This document shows, piece after piece, positions 1-5,271 of a stretch of DNA of 5,976 nt. The notes under the pieces were generated by a model, which ran no database searches, was not told where the DNA came from, and saw only the letters and a list, made by a program, of their open reading frames with translations. The stretch is from Alphaproteobacteria bacterium (GTDB lineage Bacteria; Pseudomonadota; Alphaproteobacteria; ATCC43930; CGMCC-115725). The translations under genes were made by a program, and so were the position numbers. Location: NCBI GenBank assembly GCA_030037055.1, contig JASHRZ010000104.1, positions 1 through 5,976 on the forward strand. Direction: 5' to 3'. Every line of letters begins with the position of its first letter. Position 1 is the stretch's first letter.

Positions 1-1
1 C

Positions 2-271
2 TGGCGTTTCGGCGCCTATCGTCGGGAGGCCGGCGGCATCGCTGGGCGCGCCGCGCTCTACCGCGCCTATGAGGCGGCGTCCGGCCGCACCGTCGCCGCC
101 GAGCGCGTGCGCTGGTGGGAGGTGATGGCGGCGCTGCGATGGCTGGTCATCGCGCTGCGCCAGCGCGACCGCTGCCTCATTGGCGGCGAGCGCTCGCTCG
201 ATCTCGCGCTGACTGGCCGCCGCGCGGCGGAGTGCGAGTTCGAGATCCTGAAGCTGACCGAGGCGGCGTGA
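2..271 (+). CDS. Phosphotransferase family protein (APH/ACAD-associated type), C-terminal part
   Basis: The open frame from base 2 to the TGA at 269-271 encodes the last 89 residues of a protein whose start lies left of the window. The visible part reads WRFGAYRREAGGIAGRA, then a YEAASGR segment, then VRWWEVMAALRW, ending in a Leu/Glu-rich helix. This matches the C-terminal end of the aminoglycoside-phosphotransferase-like family often encoded next to acyl-CoA dehydrogenases. The kinase-like catalytic motifs would lie upstream and cannot be checked. The stop overlaps the DUF6285 start by one base, a pairing that is common for this family. The true substrate of these kinase-like proteins is not established; an acyl-CoA or hydroxyacyl role is only inferred from usual neighbours. 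Recognition is from the tail alone, so the family call is good but not certain. Confidence 0.75.
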   Translation, partial: WRFGAYRREAGGIAGRAALYRAYEAASGRTVAAERVRWWEVMAALRWLVIALRQRDRCLIGGERSLDLALTGRRAAECEFEILKLTEAA

Positions 272-720
272 TGCGCGACCCGCCCGACGCCCTCTTCCTG
301 CTCGCGCTCGCGCGCGAGGCTGAAGTGCAAGGCGAGGATGCCCCGCTGGTCGCCCGCGCCCGCGCCATCGCCGAGCGCGAGCGCGCCTCCGGCGACGCTC
401 ATGTCGAGCGCTTCCGTCTGGCGCTGGCGGAGCGCTATGGCGAGGGCGGGATCGAGAGCTTGCTGCGTCGACTGGCCGGCGAGATCCGCGCCGGCGCCGC
501 CGATGCGCCCGGCACCGCGCGCGCGCGGCTGCTCTCCTTCCTGTGGACGATGACGCTGCAGAAGCTCGCCGAGAACAATCCCGATTACCTCGCCGCCGCC
601 GAAGAAAGCCGAGCGTCGCCGGAGCCGCGCAACTCGCCTTCGCCCCGACCCTGTGTTAGCGTGCGCGAGGAAGAGCGCCTGGAAGCCATCCGGCAGGGGA
701 CGAAGACGCATGACGCCTGA
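271..720 (+). CDS. DUF6285 domain-containing protein
   Basis: This encodes 149 residues. The ATG at 271 shares its A with the TGA of the preceding gene (TGATG), which is typical translational coupling and decides the start. The N-terminus MRDPPDALFLLALAREAEVQ, a central arginine/glutamate helix, and the segment EIRAG near residue 71 followed by LWTMTLQKLAENNPDYLA (residues about 91-108) fit DUF6285. Proteins of this family are small, helical and usually encoded after an APH-like phosphotransferase. Their function is unknown, and no membrane segment or signal peptide is visible. From about residue 113 the sequence changes to a Ser/Pro/Arg/Glu-rich tail of some 37 residues that does not look like the family. 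The gene therefore probably reads through what was once intergenic sequence, and its end runs 11 bases into the next gene. Confidence 0.8.
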   Translation: MRDPPDALFLLALAREAEVQGEDAPLVARARAIAERERASGDAHVERFRLALAERYGEGGIESLLRRLAGEIRAGAADAPGTARARLLSFLWTMTLQKLAENNPDYLAAAEESRASPEPRNSPSPRPCVSVREEERLEAIRQGTKTHDA

Positions 721-1249
721 GGGAAGGGCAACGGTCCAGCGCGGGCGGCGCCTCGCGACGGTGGCGCTGTGCCTTGCCGGCGCTCTATTGCTGCCGGGCT
801 GCGGCGGCAAGCGCGTCCAGGCCGATCAATCTCAGCAGCAGCAGCAGCAGGCGCTCGAGCGCGCGCGTAATTTGTGCCGGGCATTCGGCTACACGCCGGG
901 AACGACGGAATTCGCGCGCTGCGCGCAATCGGAATATGACCGCGGGTGGCAAGCGCCGTCGCAGGCCGCCGTGCCTCAGGTCGTGGTGCCGCCGCCGGTC
1001 GTCGTGCCGGCACCGGCGCCGCAGGCGCAACCGCAACCGCAACCGGTGCAGCCGCAATCGGCAGCGCAAGCTTCGCAACCGCAGCCGACGGGGGCGGTGC
1101 ACCCGCAATCAGCGGTGCAGGCGCAATCGGCGGCGCAAGCATCGCAGCCGCAACCGACGCCGCCATCCGACAGTGGGGGCGACGACTGGTTCATCAATTG
1201 GTTCAAGCGGCCGAATGTATGCCAGCAGGCGGCCTGCTCGGCCTACTGA
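710..1249 (+). CDS. Repeat-rich lipoprotein with poly-Gln and Pro/Gln/Ala region
   Basis: This encodes 179 residues. The ATG at 710 is chosen because AGGGGA lies 9 bases upstream and a signal peptide begins soon after; a start at 653 would put a long charged extension before it. The N-terminus is basic (RRGRR-like), followed by a hydrophobic stretch and a lipobox LPGC with Cys31 as the likely lipidation site, so the protein is probably membrane-anchored facing the periplasm. Residue 32 (Gly) is not Asp, so no inner-membrane retention signal is apparent. After a six-glutamine run (42-47) comes a compact motif LCRAFGYTPGTTEFARCAQ with Cys56 and Cys71, which I recognise only as a recurring element of small alphaproteobacterial hypotheticals. 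Residues 83-152 are Pro/Gln/Ala repeats. The C-terminus DDWFINWFKRP is followed by Cys171 and Cys176. Function is unknown; a cell-envelope role is inferred. It converges tail-to-tail on the CHAD gene. Confidence 0.8.
   Translation: MTPEGRATVQRGRRLATVALCLAGALLLPGCGGKRVQADQSQQQQQQALERARNLCRAFGYTPGTTEFARCAQSEYDRGWQAPSQAAVPQVVVPPPVVVPAPAPQAQPQPQPVQPQSAAQASQPQPTGAVHPQSAVQAQSAAQASQPQPTPPSDSGGDDWFINWFKRPNVCQQAACSAY
833..850 (+). repeat. (CAG)6 trinucleotide run
   Basis: Six perfect CAG triplets lie in frame in the lipoprotein gene and encode Gln42-Gln47, shortly after the lipidated cysteine. In-frame triplet runs can change copy number by slippage without breaking the reading frame. Confidence 0.95.
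1055..1158 (+). repeat. Imperfect direct repeat, 35-bp copies with 69-bp period
   Basis: Copies at 1055-1089 and 1124-1158 match at 31 of 35 positions. The period is 69 bases, or 23 codons. Both encode QSAAQASQPQPT inside the lipoprotein, and the four differences include two silent Gln codon changes (CAA/CAG). Shorter CAACCG units precede them at about 1028-1045. Confidence 0.9.
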
Positions 1250-2142
1250 GCTTCCCAGAACGGATCGGCGCGGCGGAAGGCGCGGGCGCGGGCGGGAAAG
1301 CGCTCGCGGCAGGTTTCAATCTCGCGCGCGATCCAGCGGTCCAGCAGATGCTGCGCCCGCAACGGCGGCGCCGGCGCCAGTGCCTTCACGAGCGTGCCGG
1401 CGACCCGCGCATCGTTCATCCTGCCCATCAGATCCTGCAGCTGGACGAGTCGCTTGAGATAAGCCTCGGCGAGATCCTCATCGAACAAAGATCTCAACAG
1501 TTCAATCGGATAACGAAGCTTCTTTACGCGAATACGGAGGCGGTGGAAGTTCGCGGCATCGGCGAGATCGACGCGCTTGAGGCGCTTGCGCAGCTTGCGA
1601 TGCCGCTCATCGAGCAGGCCCACGGCGTAATCGCGCAACGGCATCGCCCAGATCTCGGTCCGGGCGGGAGCCGGCCGGTGCAGCCATGGTGCCTCGGCGA
1701 GGGCTTGCTCGATGGCGGCGAGATGGCTTTTGAGCGTATCGCCGGGGGGCAGGGCCGCGCGCCGCGCCTTGCGCGCCTGCCGCTCGAGCGCGGCCAGGGC
1801 CATCTCCTCCGGCATCTCTGCGCGCAGCGGCGCGAGGCTGGTGCCCAGGAACACGTCCCATTCGCGGACGCGGCCATAGCGCTGCGCCACCGCGCGCAGC
1901 CGGTCGCTGAGAGCGTGGCGCTCACGCTCGGGGAAGGCGTCGCCGAAGGCGGAGAGGATCGAGCGCAGCCGCCTGAGCCCGACGCGGAAGCGGTGGATCG
2001 CCTCGGCCGTGGGATAGCGCGCGTCGTTGGCGCGCCGGCTGAGCGCGCCATGCGCGCCGGCGAGCATCTCCTGCAGCCCATCGCCGAGGCTGAGATCGGC
2101 GGTGAGTTGCCGGGCTTTGGCAGGGCGGGTCGGGGCGTCCAT
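1243..2142 (-). CDS. CHAD domain-containing protein
   Basis: This encodes 299 residues and is a clear CHAD (conserved histidine alpha-helical domain) protein. The two signature helices are visible: AIHRFRVGLRRLRSIL with His50, Arg53, Arg57 and Arg58, and FHRLRIRVKKLRY with His200, Arg203, Arg205, Lys207 and Lys208. These basic faces are the known inorganic-polyphosphate-binding surface of the family. The family's RVREWDVF segment follows the first half at residues 91-98. There is no CYTH (triphosphate tunnel metalloenzyme) domain, which often accompanies CHAD, so this is a stand-alone CHAD form expected in the cytoplasm and possibly on polyphosphate granules. The ATG at 2142 is preceded by GAGG with a 7-base gap, and an in-frame TGA at 2154-2152 rules out a longer protein. 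Its stop overlaps the lipoprotein stop on the other strand by seven bases. No ppk or ppx gene is in the window, so the polyphosphate role rests on the family. Confidence 0.93.
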   Translation of the reverse strand: MDAPTRPAKARQLTADLSLGDGLQEMLAGAHGALSRRANDARYPTAEAIHRFRVGLRRLRSILSAFGDAFPERERHALSDRLRAVAQRYGRVREWDVFLGTSLAPLRAEMPEEMALAALERQARKARRAALPPGDTLKSHLAAIEQALAEAPWLHRPAPARTEIWAMPLRDYAVGLLDERHRKLRKRLKRVDLADAANFHRLRIRVKKLRYPIELLRSLFDEDLAEAYLKRLVQLQDLMGRMNDARVAGTLVKALAPAPPLRAQHLLDRWIAREIETCRERFPARARAFRRADPFWEAQ

Positions 2143-2151
2143 GGTCCGGCC

Positions 2152-2358
2152 TCAGATGGCGTCGCCCGGTCTGTCGCGGCCGAAAAGCCGCTCAAGGGCA
2201 ACGAAATCGGCGGCGCGTCGTGGGGCGGCTGCTGGAAGCTGCGCTGGGCCGAGAGTAGCGCCCAGGCCCTCGGAGTGCTGGCAGAGGTGCCAAGGCACAC
2301 GATCGCTGCGCGCCGCCCCCCTCGGATCCGCGACCGGCTGCCGCTCCGAGACCCTCAT
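2152..2358 (-). CDS. Possible small ORF (68 residues) upstream of and coupled to CHAD
   Basis: I do not recognise this protein. It starts with MRVSERQPVADPRG and ends LERLFGRDRPGDAI; it is rich in Arg and Ala, with one Trp, one Cys and no membrane segment. Support for translation is positional. GGGAGG lies five bases before the ATG (2369-2364), and a promoter-like pair lies just above it (2409-2380). The TGA at 2154-2152 overlaps the CHAD Shine-Dalgarno GAGG (2153-2150), and the ORF shares the CHAD frame. By hand count about three quarters of codons end in G or C, which looks lower than in neighbouring genes, so coding evidence is only moderate. It could instead be an untranslated CHAD leader or a leader peptide. 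Confidence 0.35.
   Translation of the reverse strand: MRVSERQPVADPRGAARSDRVPWHLCQHSEGLGATLGPAQLPAAAPRRAADFVALERLFGRDRPGDAI
2244..2298. other. Two adjacent hairpins in the CHAD/dehydrogenase gap
   Basis: The first hairpin pairs CTGGGC (2244-2249) with GCCCAG (2260-2265) over a 10-base loop. The second pairs GTGCTGGCA (2275-2283) with TGCCA plus GCAC (2288-2298), with a two-base AG bulge and a GAGG loop, giving nine base pairs. Neither is followed by a T run on either strand, so they are not standard terminators. They lie within the possible small ORF and would be in the transcript leading to CHAD. Their function is unknown, and a GC-rich background makes chance pairing possible. Confidence 0.4.
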
Positions 2359-2379
2359 GCTGCCCTCCCAGGGGGCAGA

Positions 2380-2409
2380 GTCTTACCGGGACGCCCCTCG
2401 CTTAGGCAA
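2380..2409 (-). promoter_or_regulatory. Candidate sigma-70-type promoter for the small ORF/CHAD unit
   Basis: Read on the - strand, TTGCCT (2409-2404) and TAAGAC (2385-2380) are separated by 18 bases. Transcription would begin near 2373, just before the GGGAGG and ATG of the small ORF. A palindrome TGCCCTC/GAGGGGGCA-like at 2361-2377 (seven pairs including one G-T) spans the predicted start point and could be an operator. Confidence 0.4.
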
Positions 2410-2435
2410 GGCGGGAATGGGTGGAGGATCGGCAT

Positions 2436-2465
2436 TTGACGCGGGTGGGCCGGCGCCTGCATTCT
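2436..2465 (+). promoter_or_regulatory. Candidate promoter for the D-2-hydroxyacid dehydrogenase gene
   Basis: TTGACG (2436-2441) is a good -35 element, and CATTCT (2460-2465) is a weak -10 element 18 bases later. This places the start of the transcript near 2472 and gives a short leader of about 20 bases containing the AGGGGAG ribosome-binding site. Alphaproteobacterial promoters often conserve the -35 better than the -10, which fits. Confidence 0.45.
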
Positions 2466-2492
2466 CGCCGAAGGTTGCGGCAGGGGAGACGC

Positions 2493-3431
2493 ATGAAGCC
2501 GGAGATCGTCCTCACTATCCCGATCTATGCCACGGCGATGGAGCAGCTCGACCAGCTTTTCACCGTGCACCGCCTCTGGCAGGCGAAGCATCCTTCGGCC
2601 TTCTTCGGCGAGATCAAGGATCGCGTCCAGGCGATCGCCACGGGCGGCGGCTTCCGCATCGATGGGGCGCTGATGGACGAGCTGCCCAGGACCGAGATCA
2701 TCTCGACCATGAGCATCGGCGTCGACCACATCGATCTCGCCGCGGCCAAACAGCGCGGGATCGCCGTCACCAACACCCCCGACGTCCTCACCGACGATGT
2801 CGCCGATATCGGCATGGCGTTGGTGCTGGCGGTGGCACGGCGCATCGTGGTCGGCGACCGCTACGTGCGCGAGGGCAAATGGCTCGAAGCCAATTTGCCG
2901 CTTGCCACGAAGGTGGGCGGCGCAAGCATGGGCATCTTGGGGCTCGGCCGCATCGGCCTTGCCGTCGCCAAGCGCGCCGAGGCATTCGGCATGCGCATCG
3001 TCTATCACGGGCCGCACGCCAAGCCGGCCGTGGCCTACCGCTATTATCCCGATCTCGTCGATATGGCGCGGGACATCGACTATCTCATGGTGACCTGCCC
3101 CGGCGGCGCCGAGACGCGCAACCTCGTCAATTCCGATGTGCTGGCGGCGCTCGGGCCGAAAGGCGTGGTCATCAACATCGCCCGCGGCTCGGTGATCGAG
3201 GAGGCGGCGATGGTGAGGATGCTCCAGGAGGGGAGGCTGGGCGGCGCCGGCCTCGACGTCTTCAGCGAGGAGCCGCAGGTGCCCGAAGCGCTCTTTGGGC
3301 TGGAGAACGTGGTGCTGCTGCCGCATATTGGCAGCGCGACGCACGCCACCCGCGCCGCCATGGGCCAGCTTGTCGTCGACAATCTCGTGGCCCATTTCTC
3401 GGGCAAGAAGCTGCTCACCCGCGTGGTGTGA
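2493..3431 (+). CDS. D-isomer-specific 2-hydroxyacid dehydrogenase (glyoxylate/hydroxypyruvate reductase type)
   Basis: This encodes 312 residues, the normal length for the family. The ATG at 2493 follows AGGGGAG by four bases; upstream in-frame extension to 2421 lacks a site and looks non-coding. The protein has the split substrate domain (about 1-99 and 285-312) around a Rossmann domain. The nucleotide loop is GLGRIG (150-155). The catalytic triad is complete: Arg231 in NIARGSVIEE, Glu260 in DVFSEEP and His278 in LLPHIGSAT. The end of the second Rossmann strand reads IVYHGPHAKP without the acidic residue typical of NAD-specific enzymes, so NADPH use is plausible but inferred. The likely reaction is reduction of a short 2-keto acid such as glyoxylate or hydroxypyruvate to the D-hydroxyacid in the cytoplasm. 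Exact substrate cannot be read from sequence. It is probably monocistronic: it diverges from the CHAD unit and converges on the DUF6614 gene with a 10-base gap. Confidence 0.93.
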   Translation: MKPEIVLTIPIYATAMEQLDQLFTVHRLWQAKHPSAFFGEIKDRVQAIATGGGFRIDGALMDELPRTEIISTMSIGVDHIDLAAAKQRGIAVTNTPDVLTDDVADIGMALVLAVARRIVVGDRYVREGKWLEANLPLATKVGGASMGILGLGRIGLAVAKRAEAFGMRIVYHGPHAKPAVAYRYYPDLVDMARDIDYLMVTCPGGAETRNLVNSDVLAALGPKGVVINIARGSVIEEAAMVRMLQEGRLGGAGLDVFSEEPQVPEALFGLENVVLLPHIGSATHATRAAMGQLVVDNLVAHFSGKKLLTRVV

Positions 3432-3441
3432 GGCGAGTGGG

Positions 3442-3792
3442 CTAGAACTTCTCCTCGCCCCGCTGCCGCACCGGATCGGGAAAGTCGCGATAGAGCGCGA
3501 ATTGCGCATCGCTCGCCATTGAATTCACGGCAAAATGGAGCCCTTCGAGGGGTTCGCTGCGGGTCGCCGCGCGGGTGAAAGCAGCGTCGAGCTGAGCAAG
3601 ATCCCGGACCTCGACCATGATGTGGAACTCGCCAAGCCCGCGGGGCGCGAGGCCAAGCTTGCGCCGCGTCAAGCGCCAGGCCGCGATCAGCCCCTGCTCC
3701 TTGAGATGGCCGAGATAGGCGCCGGTCCGGTCGGAGAACTCGCCGTCGCCGAGTCCCGGCTTCAGGTTGCACCAGATGTGATAGATGTCCAT
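3442..3792 (-). CDS. DUF6614 family protein
   Basis: This encodes 116 residues. The start at 3792 (MDIYHIWCNLKPG) is chosen because the family begins exactly here and GGAG lies about 10 bases upstream; an in-frame start at 3864 would run across the terminator of the preceding gene. Conserved-looking blocks are YLGHLKEQG (residues about 27-35), WRLTRRKLGL, GEFHIMVEVRDLAQLDAAF and the C-terminal ALYRDFPDPVRQRGEEKF. The alternation of strands and helices suggests a small ferredoxin-like dimeric alpha/beta barrel fold, though no catalytic residue is known to me. It is cytoplasmic with no signal peptide, and its function is unknown. It lies 78 bases downstream of the SphA-like gene on the same strand but behind that gene's intrinsic terminator, so it is transcribed either by read-through or from its own unseen promoter. 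Confidence 0.82.
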   Translation of the reverse strand: MDIYHIWCNLKPGLGDGEFSDRTGAYLGHLKEQGLIAAWRLTRRKLGLAPRGLGEFHIMVEVRDLAQLDAAFTRAATRSEPLEGLHFAVNSMASDAQFALYRDFPDPVRQRGEEKF

Positions 3793-3813
3793 CGCCCTAG
3801 CTCCGCACGTCCC

Positions 3814-3848
3814 GCAAAAGCGAAACGGCGCCGGGAAACCCGACGCCG
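3814..3848 (-). terminator. Intrinsic terminator of the SphA-like gene
   Basis: On the - strand, CGGCGTCGGG and CCCGGCGCCG pair over a TTT loop (3848-3826), giving ten consecutive base pairs including one G-T. The T-rich stretch TTTCGCTTTT follows. It begins 22 bases after the SphA-like stop codon and lies before the ribosome-binding site of the DUF6614 gene. Confidence 0.85.
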
Positions 3849-3870
3849 CTCGCGATATCCCCAACGTGCT

Positions 3871-4818
3871 TTAGAACGGGAAGGCGAAGGCGATGTGGTA
3901 GAAGGACACGTTGGCGTCGTTTTCCGCACTTACTCCGATAAGCGCCTTCGCAGAGATGTTGACAGGGCCGAATTCGTAGGAGACGAGCGGTCCGAGCAGC
4001 ACGTGCTGCAGCTCGGTTCCGGTTCCGGCCCCAGTGACCACGCCATTGACGGTGTCCTTGGTGAATTGCTGGGTGAAGTTGCCGCCGACACCGACGGTCC
4101 ATTTGCCGAAGCTCTTCGCCGCGGTATAGTCCAGATAGAACACGTCGCCCGATTGATAGAGGGTCGTCGTGTTTTCCGTGTTGGCGTCGACCACGGCGTG
4201 GAGCGTCAAGTTCCAGCCGTCCTTGAGATAGCTGAGTGCGACGCTCGGCTCAAAGGTCCAGAAATCGTTGGCAATGTTCGGCTGGCCGACCACCTGGCCT
4301 CCCTTGCCATTGGGTTGGTGCACAGTGTACCCGTCGTCAATGTAGATGCCGAGGCCGGTGCCGAAGAAGAAGCCGGGCAATCCTATCTGCTGGAGGTTCC
4401 ACGACAAGTTGACCGGCGAGATGATGGTGTTGAACATGCCGTTCGAGATCGTCGCTCGGCCGCCGACGCCGGTCGCGTCGACGCCCTTGAACACATAGGG
4501 CTCGACGACGGCAGCGGCGTATGTAGCCCCGAGGATATTCAAATTCGGGACCCACAACACGGACGGGATGTTCACGTAGAGCCAGACATTAACCGGTACA
4601 TTGCCGCCGGTGTTGTTGCGCACGCCACCATCGATGATGACTTGGTCGTCGGCGAAGTAAAAGCCCGCCGGCGGCAGCGCACCAGCGGCAGAGCCGACTG
4701 ACACGCCCGGCTGGTACGGCGTAAGCCCTTCTAGGGCGTTGGCCGACGGAGCGGCGACGATCAAGGCACCAGCGACCGCCACCCCCACAAGCATGAGTTT
4801 CGAAAGCTTTGATGTCAT
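3871..4818 (-). CDS. SphA-like outer-membrane transporter (phenol meta-pathway family, COG4313 type)
   Basis: This encodes a 315-residue precursor. The ATG at 4818 has GGGGTG about seven bases upstream and gives a classical signal peptide: MTSKLSK, a hydrophobic core to about residue 23, then PSANA with likely cleavage after Ala28. An in-frame TTG at 4839 is less likely. The mature start LEGLTPYQPGVSVGSAAGALPPAGFYFADD is typical of the 'protein involved in meta-pathway of phenol degradation' family. The rest alternates polar and aromatic residues like beta-strands (for example FGKWTVGVGGNFTQQF). The chain ends in FAFPF with a terminal Phe, the usual outer-membrane assembly signal. The family is thought to form outer-membrane channels for hydrophobic or aromatic compounds, but substrates are poorly known and no catabolic genes are nearby. 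Its composition looks less GC-rich than its neighbours (one sampled 60-base line has 35 G/C against 43 in the dehydrogenase). It has its own terminator. Confidence 0.85.
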   Translation of the reverse strand: MTSKLSKLMLVGVAVAGALIVAAPSANALEGLTPYQPGVSVGSAAGALPPAGFYFADDQVIIDGGVRNNTGGNVPVNVWLYVNIPSVLWVPNLNILGATYAAAVVEPYVFKGVDATGVGGRATISNGMFNTIISPVNLSWNLQQIGLPGFFFGTGLGIYIDDGYTVHQPNGKGGQVVGQPNIANDFWTFEPSVALSYLKDGWNLTLHAVVDANTENTTTLYQSGDVFYLDYTAAKSFGKWTVGVGGNFTQQFTKDTVNGVVTGAGTGTELQHVLLGPLVSYEFGPVNISAKALIGVSAENDANVSFYHIAFAFPF

Positions 4819-4848
4819 TTCTAGCACCCCAGTTTGCAAGAAGCGTCA

Positions 4849-4892
4849 GTCGAAAAGGTCCCTTTCGACCGCTGGTTAGATCGGGCCTAACC
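4849..4892 (-). promoter_or_regulatory. Tandem hairpins in the leader of the SphA-like gene
   Basis: GTCGAAA (4849-4855) pairs with TTTCGAC (4863-4869), and GGTTAG (4874-4879) pairs with CTAACC (4887-4892); only four bases separate the two. They lie 31 to 74 bases upstream of the SphA-like start codon, in probable 5' untranslated sequence. Neither has a T run. They could stabilise the mRNA, form a folded leader or be protein-binding palindromes. Confidence 0.5.
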
Positions 4893-5243
4893 TCCCTAAA
4901 CCCACGAGAAGAGGCAAGCATCGGATAAGGCTCTCGCTTTGATTCCTGAGCTCTGTGACCGAATTGCAACATCCAAAGGGCGGTAGGGCGCGACAGCAAG
5001 GGTACGGCGCTGTCGATTGCATTGTATAATTTAGAGAGAATCATGAAGGATATACACTTTTACTTGCGCTCGTAGCGAGCAAAAAGGCCTATTCCGGAAC
5101 TAAGGGGAGATAGACCGGCCGCAGGATGATGCCGCCATCGCCGATGACCGAGAAGCCAGGCCGCTACCTCGCCAGGACCGCGTGCCGGGCTTCCGCGCAC
5201 CGGGGCGATCGCCAAGCGCGGCCAAGCGCTTCATCATCGCCTC

Positions 5244-5271
5244 TTGCGACAAGTCCCGGTTCCTTTACTCT
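5244..5271 (+). promoter_or_regulatory. Candidate promoter for the aldolase gene
   Basis: TTGCGA (5244-5249) and TACTCT (5266-5271) are 16 bases apart. The transcript would begin near 5278 and carry a leader of about 30 bases. That leader contains an inverted repeat GCGCCG/CGGCGC (5281-5286 and 5293-5298), which ends directly before the AGGGAG ribosome-binding site (5299-5304). Confidence 0.4.

Noticed and set aside
1021..1158. Repeat cluster as a CRISPR array
   Set aside because: The repeats are imperfect, lie in frame within a coding region and encode Gln/Pro/Ala units; there are no unique spacers of constant length.
976..1206. Cysteine-rich - strand frame resembling a metallothionein
   Set aside because: The Cys and Gly codons are the complement of GCA/CAA-type codons in the lipoprotein repeats, so the pattern is a mirror of the repeat. 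It has no ribosome-binding site.
946..2439. Long + strand open frame (497 codons) covering the CHAD gene
   Set aside because: It is antisense to a clear CHAD protein, has low-complexity Ala/Gly/Arg composition and no ribosome-binding site. It is a by-product of GC-rich codon bias.
2027..3445. Long + strand frame overlapping the dehydrogenase in another frame
   Set aside because: Arg/Gly/His-rich translation with no domain; the dehydrogenase frame is unambiguous.
3432..3465. GGCGAG/CTCGCC pairing after the dehydrogenase stop as a terminator
   Set aside because: A six-pair stem with a long loop and no T run, and part of it lies in the DUF6614 coding end.
2355..3509. Long - strand open frame (384 codons) opposite the dehydrogenase
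   Set aside because: It mirrors a complete D-2-hydroxyacid dehydrogenase with all catalytic residues; its His/Asp-rich composition is typical of an antisense frame.
3535..4701. Long + strand open frame (388 codons) opposite the DUF6614 and SphA-like genes
   Set aside because: It spans two well-supported genes and the terminator between them, and shows no recognisable motif.
4990..5022. Possible sigma-54 promoter (GG and TTGC elements)
   Set aside because: The GG and GC dinucleotides are 11 bases apart instead of 10, and the flanking consensus is missing.
5089..5163. Short - strand frame reading GFSVIGDGGIILRPVYLP, possible gene remnant
   Set aside because: The 24-codon segment looks protein-like, but stops bound it on both sides, it has no start or ribosome-binding site, and I cannot match it to a family. 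Chance is as likely as a remnant.
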